In this document: piece by piece, positions 47,844 through 60,200 of the stretch
Numbering within the stretch: position 1 is the first letter of the stretch
How the letters are laid out: every line of letters begins with the position of its first letter
NCBI RefSeq assembly: GCF_040054535.1
Contig: NC_090784.1
Span: 16,308,001-16,372,000, forward strand
DNA: 64,000 nucleotides
Direction of reading: 5' to 3'
Source: Antennarius striatus
Lineage: Eukaryota; Chordata; Actinopteri; Lophiiformes; Antennariidae
Position numbers and translations under genes: made by a program
Notes under the pieces: generated by a model
The model's database searches: none
Seen by the model: only the letters and a program-made list of their open reading frames with translations
Told to the model about the DNA's origin: nothing

Positions 47844-50800
47844 TCACATCTTCGTCTCCTTCTTGACTTTTAGGAACTCTGCCATGTTAGAGAAATATTT
47901 CTGGTTTGCTTCAGCCACCTTCTTCTCTGCAGCCTGTGGGTTCACGATCTCCAGGCCCTGCAGAGGAGCAAAATGACTATAAAGGAAAAGAACCCCTCAG
48001 TGTTCCGATTTGCTCCACAGAGGATGTTGACTTTGCTTTACCTGCAAAGGAGTGAACGCGACACTGGAACTGGTTCCTGAAGAGCGATCTCTGACGGTTG
48101 ACTTTCCACCGTACGTCATGCTTTGCTTCTGCAGCGTTCTCTGTTGTGTAAAATCAGTAAAAATAAAATGGAAGACTCAAAAGGCTGGAGAGAATGCTGG
48201 AGAAAAAAAATGAGCCATTAGTGAGTTTACCTGGAGGGATTTGGAGATTCTGGCCTTTGTGGCCTCGTTGACCTGAGCCTGCCGGACACGCCCGCTGCCA
48301 CTCTTCCCCAGCTGACCCAGACTGAAGCCCAGGTCTTCTTGATAGGCATCATCTTCGATCTGCAACAAAACATCATAACCTCAGCTTTTCTGACTCACTG
48401 CTTGTCCCCCTCAACAACAATGTATTCATTTCAAACTACATCATCTCAGTGGCTTTTCCGTAAAACAAAAGAGGTGAAATTACGATTCTAATTGAAGGGT
48501 GTGATATTTTCTCCCAGATCTCAGCGCAACCTCACTGTTTTAAATCGATGAAATCAGAAATGAGTGAATCCATTTTTATTCATCGTCCTCTCAGGAGATA
48601 GAACGGCCCAACCAGAGGAGTGTGTGAGATGAGTAACACAAAACTAATTCAATGTGGGATTATATTTAGATACTCTAGAAGGGACTATTAAGATGATCAT
48701 TTTTGTAGAAGGACTTGTCATGGCCTCGGAAAGAGTTAAACTCCGATGGACATATATGTGGAATATAAATATCTACTGGCCTCTGCGAATGTCATCCTGT
48801 TGGCATGTTTCCTGATCTCAGTCAGCCCAAGACGCTCCTTCATCTTTCGATACCTTCAGATAAAAACAAAAGCAGTGTCAGTTAAACTACATATATGGAA
48901 AGGTTGGCATTCTCAATTCAGCTACGTAATGTTATGTCAGCTCCTTCCTCTGCTTCAAAATGCATTTCCTTCATGTGTTGGTTTTTTTAATTAACGTGTT
49001 TCAAGCATCTTATGTATTGCACTTGAAATTCCTCTAAATTTGTGTGGCATGTTCAGTACGACTGCAAACAGAGCAGTCAACAGACTGCACCTTCTTCCTC
49101 CTCGCTTCTTCCTCTGCCCATCCAGTGGAGCTGGCAGTGGTTTCACTTGTTTCACTGGTGGAGGCTCCTGCCATTTATCAATCTTCCTCCTTATTTCTTC
49201 TTTCAGATCACGGCCAAACTGGAAAAAATTAATTCAGAAATCAGTAGGATAAAATGTTTAAAAGTTCGCCTTGACAAAATTTAAAACTATATACAAATCC
49301 TGGAACTTAAATATAAAATATATGTAAAATATTTGTCCCCCAAATGAGAACAGGAAAATACTAGAGAATTTGTACTTTTGCACATTCAATCATGAAGTTA
49401 ACATTTATTTATTTGCTCTGTTTGGACTGTCACCTGGCCATCTGGACTCTCATGGAAACTGTCCACTCGACTAGCCAAAGTACATTTTGCAGCCACCAAA
49501 CGAGCTGCCTTCCTCCGGAGGTCCTGAAGACAAGAACGAAAGGCAGGTATAGCTACAAGGTCTATGCACTAAGTTTAAATCACAAAAATCAGTGTTTGTG
49601 GTTATGGATTTACTGACAGGTGGTAGTGACTGCACATCCTCACAGTGGTAAATGATGCCAGTGTGGGGGAGCAGGGAGGTGCTGCTGAAACCAGACAGAG
49701 TTCTTCTCTGAGCTCCTAGCAGCATGAGATTACAGGCTGGCATCTTTGATAGATTGGTGAGACCACCCGCAATGCCTGAAGACCAGAGACAAAGAAGAAA
49801 GTGATGGGAGAAACCGAAAGGACATTTTTCAAGTTTGTTCTCTACAGTTAAAATAGTTTTTTAAGTGATCATTGTCATCTCTCACCCATAATCTTTGCTG
49901 CTGTTGATGCTCCAACAAAGTTAAACAGATTTGGGGCAATGAACGACATTCTGGACTCTACATATTCATATATTCTGTGTTTGGATTGGTTCAGCTCCAG
50001 AGCCATGTCACATGCCTCCTCCAGTTGCCTCAGTTCATCCTCACTAAGCAGTGACCTAAAAAACATGAAAATACACAGAGTCAACATTTTGATGAGCATT
50101 TAAAAGGGTACCATCCCCCTCAGCACAGATGGAGGATGTCAGTGATAAACATCACTGACCCTCAGAAAACTGTTGACTCACCCTTGTGTGGTTGAGGCAG
50201 TGACACTGACAATCATTATAGTGGCGTTGTTGAGAATCTGCTGCAGTGTTTCATTGTTTTTGCATTTCTCCAAATTATTTCCTAATTCCTGAAAAAGACA
50301 CAATGGAACGTGTAATAAAGTGAAATACTTTCCTAATATAACAAAAGAAGTCCTTTTTCCCGAGTGATAGCACAAAAGAAAGGAGCTACATTATGATATT
50401 AGTGGTTGTTCTTCAGAGTCACAGACTTAGAACTTATTTAAAAGCTCAAACTGTCACAAATATTATAATGGTGATATATTTGTTATGAAAATATTATATC
50501 ATCATTAATTAGAATTAGTGTTATTTTCAGAACAAACAAAAAGCGTCTTGTCTCACTTACTAAAACACTCAAATCTACAGTATATTGCAGGAAAAGCAAA
50601 GCATTCTGGGCTTCTTACACTCGCATCAACATGTTTATAATGAGCCTTTCATCTCACCTTGACTGTGCGGATGTAATCGAGAGAAACTGGTACCAGAGAC
50701 TCGAGCTCTGGGAACCGCTTGGAGTACTTGTCGCGGGTAAACTTGTGAATGATATCTGAAACCAGGCAAAACAACATCAACTATAAAAGAGGAGAACCAC

Positions 50801-51418
50801 ATTAAACATTGAGTTTGTTCTTTTTAGAAAATAGACGTTAAGACATCCAACTTACTGAGCTCATTGTCGATCTCTACTGTGAGGTTGTTGGCTGCTACGA
50901 TCAGTCTGTATTCTGGGTCGGCCTCAACTGGACCTGAGACTGAAGGCAAACAACATCATAAAATATTTGTAACAAATCCAAGAATAATTGATATACATTA
51001 CACTAAGATTAAAACATATGTAATACAGTATATACAGTGCTCACATGCAAATGGCACTCACCCTCTGAATTCTTGCGCTGCTGTCCAACATAAACTGAAA
51101 TTTTGTCCATAATCTCGGAAAACTGTAGGAAAAAATTTAAATAATACAGAAACATTACTATAAATATTAACTTGTATAAGACTCTTACATGACACAACTC
51201 ACCTGTTTGCTATTGCGTAGCTTGGCAATGGATGCAACACTCTCAGCTTTGCTGTAGTCCACCTCCATCTCCTCTGGGATATCTTCCAGCCCTCTCTCTG
51301 CCCTTCCTGGCACAACTTCTCCATCACATTCTTCATCCTCTCCCTCTGGATACAACTCATCCTCCCCCTCATCTCCAGCCTCCTCCAGGTCTGCCAGAAG
51401 CTCATCCGCCAGAGACAT
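47844..51418 (-). CDS. prpf31: Pre-mRNA processing factor 31 (U4/U6-U5 tri-snRNP protein)
   Basis: Thirteen coding exons on the minus strand: 51418-51203, 51122-51062, 50939-50856, 50755-50658, 50288-50182, 50055-49886, 49775-49618, 49523-49434, 49218-49091, 48853-48781, 48359-48231, 48140-48042 and 47957-47844, giving 508 residues (human 499). The start MSLADELLADLEEAGDEGED follows an acceptor directly. NOSIC/Nop domain landmarks are KFTRDKYSKRFPELESLVP, NATIMIVSVTASTTQG, HRIYEYVESRMSFIAPNL and GASTAAKIMG. The C-terminal half shows PPPVKQVKPLPAPLDGQRKK, YRKMKERLGLTEIRK, YQEDLGFSLGQLGKSGSGRV and TPLQGLEIVNPQAAEKKVAE. The protein binds the 15.5K-U4 snRNA complex and stabilises the tri-snRNP; haploinsufficiency in humans causes retinitis pigmentosa. 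The intron after 48781 seems to start with GC instead of GT. Confidence 0.95.
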
Positions 51419-52116
51419 CTGTAATCAGCAGCAGGCAGTTTCAGAACAATCAAGGTAACTGGATTGATTGGCCTCCAAACAGAATCCCAAGGACCATAGA
51501 GGATCTCAACTGTTACAGATTACACCAAAGCACTGTGTAATGGTCTTCATTATTCTCATGTCACAACATTTCAGAGTGTACCTCGGAACCTAATCACAAG
51601 TTCCTTCTTCCTCTTTGTTCATAGGATAATTTATCCTTTCAATTGAGTGCAATGAAATATAATAAACATACACGTTGCTAATCTGCTGGAAGTCAGGAGC
51701 TTCCACTCATATTTTAAATAAGGTATTTTATAAAAATGAGGGGTCAAAAATGTTAAAAGACAAAACAAAAATAATAATGGAAAATAAAGCTCTATTACAT
51801 GTCTTTAGAGGCGTGGAACCAGTTGTCAAAAGAAACTATTTGTTTCAAAGAGATTATTACTTTTCCATTTTTATAACGTTGCATTTGGGACAGGCTTAGG
51901 GTGCTTAAGAACTAACAATCGGCAGAAACAACAGAATCTGTTTGCAAAAACTGGTAACCGGGACTTGGATTCGAATCATCCCAAGAACAATTCAATTGAG
52001 AATGTTTTTCGTTTGGAGCGTGATTTACATTAGCCACGCTAGTTAGCATTAGCAAACGTTGGCTAGACGCGGCCGGTCAGGTTACTGAACGCTTAATATG
52101 CGACATTAACTTACCT

Positions 52117-52300
52117 CTAACTTCTAACTTCGGCCGCAGTAACAACAGAAAAACAAAATGCGTTTAAATGAGGCTTCAAATTCCTCTGTAAACGTTTCTG
52201 TATATAATGTTTTCCTCCTCAAATCGACTTCCGCAGTTTGTCGCATACAAATACGTCACAACCGTTGCAATGCTTTCTGGGAACTGACTTTAGCGGAAGA
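52117..52300 (-). promoter_or_regulatory. prpf31: prpf31 first non-coding exon and promoter
   Basis: On the minus strand AGAAGTTAGAG|GTAAGT marks a donor near 52117 that fits the acceptor just before the start codon at 51418. Upstream lie a CRE-like TGACGTATTTG (about 52250) and GTTCCCAGAAAGCATTGC (about 52264-52281), which is similar to the second half of ZNF143 sites. No TATA box is seen. Confidence 0.5.
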
Positions 52301-52893
52301 GAAGACAAGCAGAGCTGTGGCTCCAAGGAAGCTGAGTTGTCCGTCTGGTAGACCTCCATCGTGGCCCGAGCGGCAGTCACGCTTCAACAAACATGACCAT
52401 CGATCAGTGAATCAATCGATGAATCAATCAGTGAATAATTCAGTGAAAGGAGGAAAGAAGTGTTGGAAGTTGATGTACAAAACTGGAAGATGTGCTCAGC
52501 ATTGAGAGAAGTTTTTTTTTTCCATGTAAACCAGTAATACAGTCTTTTATTAGTCTACAGAAGACAGTAGAGAATAAAAGGTCAGGATTACAACTAATAA
52601 AATCGATTTCTGCATTTGGCACAACTCGTGTGACAGAGCTTCCCTTTGAATATTTCATGGAATCACATATTCAGCCCACTGAAGCTAGAGAAGAAGAAAC
52701 AGTCCCTCTAGCATCTAATAGAATCAGGTCAAAAACATCCGATGACACACTACCAAGTATTTCTAAATTAAAACCATAAAACCCTCCTTTGTAAAATACG
52801 TTTATTTGGCCCCACAAATTCCATGTGACCTTAAAAGTCTTCTGTTTCCACTCAACTAAATCGGTGTCCTCATCTGATCTAGCAGAAGTCTCC

Positions 52894-53157
52894 TCAGGGT
52901 TTGTTGTCTTTCTGGCGGAGGCCGGTCTGCAGCTCGACGACCACGCTCCTCATCATGTCTCCTAACTGATTGTGTATCTGCTGAGGTGAACAGCAACTCA
53001 GTTCTAGCGGTGTCACCCTGCAGCTCAGGGCCTCCACCTCCGACACCAGTCCTTCAGGTTGGCTTCTGCTCAGTGTTTGAATGGTCAGCGTTTTGATTCG
53101 CAGAGCCTTCTGCCTCGGCCTCCCGTCTGCAGGAACGAGCTCATCCATCCACTGTTG
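52894..53157 (-). CDS. Terminal coding exon of an unidentified gene (87 residues plus stop)
   Basis: The exon starts after TTTGTGTTTGCAG (a good acceptor, minus strand) in frame 0 and runs to TGA at 52896-52894. A poly(A) signal follows at 52801-52806 (reverse). It encodes WMDELVPADGRPRQKALRIK near its start, SEVEALSCRVTPLELSCC in the middle and RSVVVELQTGLRQKDNKP at the end. It is amphipathic, Leu/Gln/Glu-rich and possibly coiled-coil. Codon usage and splice/poly(A) context support a real last exon. I do not recognise the family. No upstream exons could be found with confidence in the repeat-rich 53.2-56 kb, so they may be there undetected, or the exon may be a relic. Confidence 0.5.
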   Translation of the reverse strand, partial: QQWMDELVPADGRPRQKALRIKTLTIQTLSRSQPEGLVSEVEALSCRVTPLELSCCSPQQIHNQLGDMMRSVVVELQTGLRQKDNKP

Positions 53158-53854
53158 CTGCAAACACAAAGATGACGTCCTTTTAAGTCCATCTCTTGAC
53201 ATACATTCTTGGATAACAGGATCAATACCAGTTTTGCGCTCATGCTGTAAATAGTTAACTTCGCGTTAAAGACTAGAAATCGCAGTACAGTACAATTTTT
53301 CTGGGGTAAAGCAAACAGAATTCTTGTCAAGTCATAGATTTGTTTGGGATAATCACTAGTCTCCATAAAATACCCCTTTGGAACAAAAAGTGTGCATAAC
53401 AGATATGAAGCATGCATATCATATTTTGTTTGTATTTTCTTTCTTTTAGAGTTTTTTTGTGTTGCTTTTGATTTTTGAGTTCATCTCAGGAGTCACCTCC
53501 TTTAGTTGTTAGCTTAACCTATCTAACAATCAAGAATGTTGCACGTTGAAATTATAGTTCTCCATTTTCATCAAACCAAAAGCGTCCCATGCGCTCCAAC
53601 TTTAAAGGAAATGTTTTAATGCATTTCGTTCATCTTAACAAAAGTTTGCCGTCTATAAAGTAAAAAAAATACAAGTGATATTTGAATTGTTAGGATATGT
53701 AAAATAACATTAAAATGATATTCTGAAGTTTTATTGCGAATATTTCATCCAGACGCACTGGCATCGTGTTGCATCTGCATCAAATGAAATGAAGCTTTTG
53801 TAGTTCCTCACTTTGGCCACAAGAGGGAATCAAACGTATTTACCGCCTAGAGCC

Positions 53855-54060
53855 TTCTGGTAGAAAGATGCTGAGTTTTGAACTGCCAGGCAGGAGGCCT
53901 AGAGGAAGACCTAAGAGGAGGTTTATGGATGTAGTGAAAGAGGACATGAAGGTAGTTGGTGTGAGAGAAGAGGATGCAGAAGACAGGGTTAGATGGAGGC
54001 AACTGATTCGCTGTGGCGACCCCTGAAGGGAAAAGCCGAAAGGAGAAGAAGAGGAAGCCT
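53855..54060 (+). mobile_element. 3' end of a non-LTR retrotransposon (family D, copy 2)
   Basis: Nearly identical to 35698-35900: LPGRRPRGRPKRRFMDVV, EEDAEDRVRWRQLIRCGDP, stop, then GGGAAAAGCCGAAAGGAGAA. It is strongly 5'-truncated. Confidence 0.85.
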
Positions 54061-54417
54061 GAATATTTTATCAGCAATGGAATTTAACATATATTACTAT
54101 TTGAAATGTATACAATCGTAAAACTACTTAAAATGCTAACTAGCAGTAACCCCCTTTTCCCTTCTCGTTAGAGTTTCCTAAAGGTAAAGTAAATTATTGT
54201 TTGCCTGGGTTCGGACACGAAGACTGAGTAAAACTAAAGTGTGTAATACAACTATTGACCACAGGAGGGCAGTGTCACCAATATGTGTTCATGTCCAGTG
54301 GTCGCTCAAAATAAAAGCGAACAGGAGGCGGCAAGGACGTCCAAGGACGTAGGAACAAATTCCAGTTCTTTGGTGACATGAAAATGTGAAATACTCAAAC
54401 ACACTTTATATGTGCAT

Positions 54418-54500
54418 AGTCCGTTAGCCCAGCCTGTTGAGGTGCTGAGCAGGTATACAGACATTATAGGTTCAAATCCCACTCCTCCTTTTTCAGGCTG
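54418..54500 (+). mobile_element. tRNA-like SINE head (A and B boxes)
   Basis: TTAGCCCAGCCTGTTGAGG is an imperfect A box, and GGTTCAAATCCC about 45 bases later is a good B box; the spacing equals that of a tRNA gene. Neither a paired acceptor stem nor a functional anticodon arm is evident, so a SINE or tRNA relic is more likely than an active tRNA gene. Confidence 0.45.
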
Positions 54501-54577
54501 GTTCCTGAATGACAAAGACAAATACGCGCGAAGAAAAGTTCTGCCTGTGAATGGATCGGTACCGTGGTTGGTTAGTT

Positions 54578-54845
54578 CAGAGGTCCCCGGGCTGCGGACC
54601 GGTACCTGTCCGTGGGTCATTTGTTACCGGGCTGCACCGAAAGAAAAAGTTATATCTGATTTATTTACTTTAATCGATTTTTTAAATATAATTATTTCTT
54701 ACAGTTGTCTCATTTACAGATATGTGGATTATCAATTTAAGAAAAAAAAGGTTGTTTATTGTCTGTTGATGTCTGCATTTCACATAAAATCACTGCGGAT
54801 GATTTATTATTAGACTACAGCTGTCGTGGCGTGGCAGGGCTGTGT
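54578..54845. mobile_element. hAT-like non-autonomous element (family A, copy 2)
   Basis: It begins TTCAGAGGTCCCCGGGCTGC, then shares with 1505-1632 the blocks GGTTGTTTATTGTCTGTTGA and CACTGCGGATGATTTATTAT in the same order. No transposase frame. Confidence 0.55.
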
Positions 54846-55536
54846 CCCCTCCTGGTCTCTGGGGAATATAGAATGATGGGGTTATGAAGCCTCAAATCAG
54901 AAGCGGCTGATATGTAACTGCTATCATGGACATGGTGAAGTAAAGCCTGGAGACACAGTGGGCTGCCGCCAGGCGCCAAACACCCGGGGGTCACAACTTC
55001 TTCAGGTTTGTAGGTAATAGCAGCAACAAAGGTAGGATTGAGTTTTTGGGAAGAAGAACCTGAAATGGGATGAATATGAAAAAAACAAACTACTGAGCCA
55101 CAAAGTATCGACTAACAGAACTTTATTAATATTTTATAATATACAACAGAAGCGTAAAAAGTTCAAGTCGAATATATGTGGCAAAAAATCAAAGGCCCAC
55201 AGTCCCGAAGCTCCTAATAGTGAGAGGAGCTTCTGTGGTGGGGGGGTGGGGGGTGGGAGGGTAGAGAGAGGGGTTACAGTGCTGGTGAGGGCTCTTGGGT
55301 GGAAGGAGCTTCTGCAGCTGCAACACCTTGTTCCGGCTCTTTTTAGAGAACCCGCTCTTTCGGCTCCCAAACGGTTCTTCGGATTTTTGTTGTTGCTTTA
55401 ATCAATATATTACCAATAATATAAAATTATAATGTAAAATTATGCACTTCCTCCCTCTGCTCAGCGCAGTGAGTGCACTAAGGGCAGGTTCTTCTTTACA
55501 CTCAGGAACCGGATAGGATAGAAAGACAAAGGAAAA

Positions 55537-55715
55537 GACCATAGATCAAAGCTAGTGCATTGATCTACCTATGCACTAGCTTTGATCTATGGTCTTACTC
55601 ACACTGCCCTTCTCTATATGCACTAGTCAGGTACTACTTTCAGGATACCCTGATCTACCCTGAAAGTAGGTTAGGGTAAGTCGAGGGATGTTGCAGTCTC
55701 TGACTGCCTTGTTGT
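55537..55715 (-). repeat. Hairpin-bearing interspersed repeat (family B, copy 3, reversed)
   Basis: Perfect 23-base inverted arms occupy 55537-55559 and 55572-55594 with a 12-base loop. A second inverted pair around CTACTTTCAGGATACCCTGA/CTACCCTGAAAGTAG follows. It ends in GTTGCAGTCTCTGACTGCCT, the reverse complement of the start of copies 1 and 2. Confidence 0.7.
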
Positions 55716-56104
55716 ATTTGTGATTACAGTTCATTTCAGTAATATTTTTCCTCATGGACTTCCAATTCCACAGGTTTTCAGTTTTCTGGCCAATTGTCAT
55801 GCCTTTTTGGAGGAATATGTTAATTTTCCAATTGATATTGGGGCTGTTTCTCCTGAGTGTATTGTCTTCAGAAATACACTGCATTATAAAATAAAACAAG
55901 ACCATTTATTGTCATGAAACTGTTTAGTAAGATGTTCACATTTTGAAGTTTTTATTTCCCCTTGTTTATACATTATCTCTTGAAAACCATTCTTTAAACA
56001 ATACAGGTTTAAAACCAACATTTAAATAGACTAAACCAATGAACTAGTTGGATCTCAACTGCATGATGGAATGTTATTAGTAGAAAATGGGCTAACTTAA
56101 TGGA

Positions 56105-57237
56105 TACACAAACAAATGGCTTTATTTACTGATGAAAGGCTTTTATATTTCATGCTAAGCTACATTAACTGTCATTAAACAAGGTAAAAGAATGAGACAG
56201 CTATAAATTCAAAGACAATACGAAAAAATGACACATTACAGGACAGAATTCCATACAGATTGGCATATATAAGTAAAATTATGCAAAATACTTTTGTTAA
56301 GCAATTAAGACATGTGGGAAAATATTTTCATTCATTTGTTATGAAGATCTTAAAGAGAGTTTTTTCTAAATGCATTCTGACCAAGAAAATCAAATCCAAA
56401 TGATTATATTTTGTTAACTGAAAGAGTGCGAGGAAACAAATTGATTTATAAATAAGAAATAAATAAATAAATAAAATACTGCATGAAATCTGACATTACA
56501 TTGATAAATTAAAGAACAATAAATATATCAATTAACTAATAATGTAGGAAAAATATCTTTTTGAACTCAAAATGTAAAGAAGCATAGCCTGTTTCATTTT
56601 TCGTGCAGTCTAAGAATACATCTAAAAGTAAACATCCCTAAAATGATACTGTATACACCGGTTTTATGGTATTTGTACAAATGCTGATGAGTTTTTCTAA
56701 AATACATGTGTCAAATGGTTTCTGAATCAAACTGCTGGCTACAAGAACAACTGACTGACTGCAATCAAAAACTTCTTGAATAAAGAGGGACTGGAATCCT
56801 AGCCTTTATGTAGACAGATTATTAATGAAAGAAAGTGCATTCCCAGCACATCTGGGGAATAATACAACAAAATGAAGCAGAAAAAGAGAAGGTAAGCTGG
56901 TTCACAGCAAGACTCCTACTGCATAGCTGTCAAATCTGTTTCAGATTTTACAAAGCTCCAGGCTCCTCTTCTCCTCGCATATGATGCTTGTCCTAAAGAC
57001 TTTTTTAGCCAAAGGCTATGAATAAACTCTGCAAATAGTGGCGGAGAGCACAATGATCACTGTCAATACAAAATCCTGTTGCTGGTAAAACCTGGAATGT
57101 GTCCAGCTTTCAGAACGGGAGTTTTTTTTCTTTCAGGTGCCTATTCAATAGAAAAATAGCCTCTGGGTTAATGGCTGCTTGTTGGGATTAATTCACTGGC
57201 TGCTCAGCTTTAAAGGTTCCCACGATGACATGTAGCA
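56105..57237 (-). other. lmtk3: 3' UTR of the LMTK-family gene
   Basis: After the stop codon the minus strand is AT-rich and exon-free to an AATAAA (plus-strand TTTATT at 56121-56126). Confidence 0.5.
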
Positions 57238-60200
57238 TCACACCAAGTGGGGGTCGTTGGCAGGGCTGACAGTGAAACGTGATGACGTCACTAGATTGGC
57301 TCCCACAGACCTTGGTTTGATTGATAAATCTTCTTTCCTTTTCGAGTCCTTGCTCTTGATAATTTGCCCTATTAAAAAACAAACAACAAACAAACACTAT
57401 GTGAAGACCCAGTGTTGCATCACTTAGCCTGAGTTGTTTGATTTTATCTCCATTTTATCATCAACTGGAGTTCATAGTAGAACAGAAGCAACTCATGATG
57501 AATAAAAAATATTAACCACAACTTCGCATATGTTATTCTAATAAGAGAATTTACCTTTCACCAGCAGAGATTATATTATAGGACATATTGCTCCTATGGA
57601 GGAACAGTAGAGGCTTCAATATGTCCTATAATCAGTTCATTGTCTTAAACAGTACAACTGACATACTGTATACAGTGTTCTCATTTGCGTGCATCCTTGC
57701 GTCTTTGACACACATTTTTTGACATGTATGTATGATTGTCAAACAGCATGCATTCCTGGGAAGCAAGCTCTACATGCACTTTCAACAAAAATATTCACAA
57801 TTTTTCCATTTCTCCACTTAAATTTTCCAGTGGGAAATCGCCATTATGTTTCGATCTCACGCAAGGAACTTGTGCGAGTTTCTCGTCACGAGACTCACCT
57901 GCGTGATTCTGCCTTATTAAAATTGACAACACAACATTTGCTCGATTTTACTAAGGCTATGGACAATGCGTGCTTTCTTGCATTAAAAACAATCAAAAGT
58001 TAATGAAGAAAAAGAGACAAATATTACTGACAGATATTACTGAAATGTGTGTGGAGAAGGCTCTGTCAGCTTGTTTCAGCGTCCACAGTAGAATTCAGTA
58101 TATGAAATAAAGGCAAAGAAAATTATTGAGTGAAAAGCAAAAGAGAAAAAAAATGCATTACATCTTTCCTTATTTCTACAACTGTTTTTGAAATGATTAC
58201 CAGGCTTGAACATTTTGATAAAGCTATTATATAATTTTACTCTTTTCTTTTTACTTAAACAGTTATGATGTTATGAATAAAAATATTCAAATTAATCTTT
58301 ACTTTTTGTATTGTACAATTGGAAAAACTCTATTCTTGTGTACGCTTCTACCATATATTCTGTTATTACTTTTGGGAAGCATAAACGTCATGATGGGATG
58401 AACAAATTTTTCTCGAAGTGCATCCCAAGGATGTACTACTTTCTTGAGGTACAATGAATTCTGTATCATTTATAATAAGAAATTAACAAAAGAATAAGAA
58501 TTAACGTTATTGATCCCCTGGAAGGGATTTCCCCCCCCCACTCCAGTAGTTAGTTTGTTAGTTATCACCACAAGCATATATCTGTGTACAGGCCCGAAAA
58601 ACGCCAAAACATCCCATCCTTTGGTTTTTTGACAAATCCTACTCTGTAAATGAATATAATCAGACTAGAGCAATACAAGACAGTTCTTGGATATAAATAA
58701 CTCAAAGGCAATACAGTGGGGTTTTTTTCAATGCATTGAAGTTTCAACTCTAAGGCTATGAACAATCAAGGAAGAATCTAATTTTGGAGTTTCTGTATTT
58801 CTGCATACATGCAAAGCCTAAAGGAAATCAAAGTGAAATGTGAAAAAAGTGAAGTGAAGTTAAAGTGAAATGAAGTGAACAAGATGGTGAGAGGAAATCC
58901 AGTCAGTAAGTGAAAATGTGTTGGGAAACACAGCTTAGGCTCACTTCCTTGAGAATAGCATTCATGTCCCCCACTCAGTTCCACAAATCAGTATTGAGGC
59001 AGACAATCATAGGAGATTAACTCTGGCTGCATATGTGGAGAAAAGATGAGTGAACTGATGGTTTTTCATTTCAGTTTGTCAGGATGTGTGCAATCTTGTC
59101 AGATTGTGAACATTACAATCCGGAGTACCCAGAGTGCAATGTACATGTATAGTGTCTGAGTCAACAGCTTGCTAGCAAGTCTGTCATGCTGCACTTGGGC
59201 AAAGCAATGCTGTGTGCCAACTGCTACAGTGGGTATGATAAAACACTAACACTAAAAAACGTTTACATTCCTAGTCTAAAACCTTCAAGAGAGGTATCTT
59301 ATTTAGCATGTTGGCATGCTAACATGAGTTCATATGGAGCAAAAGATACAGCTAAGAAGTCTTCAAGGAGAAATTTAAAGTATGACTTATTGTTGGAATT
59401 TGTATATTCCCAGTTTTTTTAGAATTTAGAATGTCATCATGAGTGTGAAGTGGTCATCATCTTACCACGCAAATCCAACTTGCTGCTTTTGACAGATACT
59501 GGCGCTGGACTAGTGGGTGCTGAATTACTCAGTTCATTGGTTGGAGTTTCCTGTTGTAACGAAACAGAAGAATCAAGCCTCAGTTTTTAATATCCAACAC
59601 AGTCTTGATAAATTTACCAACAAATTATTGAACGTGAAGGAGACACCTGATCAAAGAGATAGATTGTAACATCATCAAAAAAGGACACATTTCGTCCTCT
59701 GTCCCTCTCTCTGTCCATTGGTTCCTTGGGTGATTTCAGTAGACTCCTCAGCCCAATACGCTTGTCCACGTCTGTTTCTGTCACAACAATCACCCTCCTA
59801 GAGCTTTCATCCTCCTGCTCATCGTCTTCATCATCATCAGGATCACTTCCCAAGGACAGCCCTCTCCGTCTACCAATCCGATTTCCAATTGCGCCATTCC
59901 CGAATCCTCCTTTACCCGTGGGGGTGAGTGGAAGGTTCAGAGCAAGAGGAGGGAGGGCGAGAGACAGACGAGCTAGCTTTGCTGCGGAAAAGAAGGTAGA
60001 TATTAAGTTATACTAAAAAGTATGCCAGGCCTCACGTTATAGAGCTGGGATATTCCAATAAACATGGACTAGAAAATATTTTTAAATTACAATCACTTTT
60101 AAAATGAAACATACTATAGCTACAACTATGACTTGCTGGTGTAAATTAAACCAAATGATTCCTTGATTCACAGCAAAATCAACATTAAACCAAATTCTTA

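Noticed and set aside
50930-50940. Alternative acceptor six bases downstream in prpf31 exon 3
   Set aside because: TCTCAG|GT is also in phase (removing two residues), but the upstream CTTCAG keeps the usual V-x-G-P-V-E spacing, so I kept that one; both could be used.
53085-53417. Minus-strand 110-residue frame overlapping the orphan exon
   Set aside because: It is in another frame from the one supported by the acceptor, stop and poly(A) context.
54412-54813. Plus-strand 133-residue frame
   Set aside because: It runs across SINE-like and hAT-like repeats and has no coding features.
55330-55385. CGGCTCTTT/AGAACCCGCTCTTTCGG sequence resembling a hAT terminal repeat
   Set aside because: Suggestive, but no second end or copy could be found in the window, so it is not listed as a feature.
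57689-58003. Plus-strand 104-residue frame in an LMTK intron
   Set aside because: No recognisable motif, splice context or poly(A) signal; AT-rich intronic sequence.
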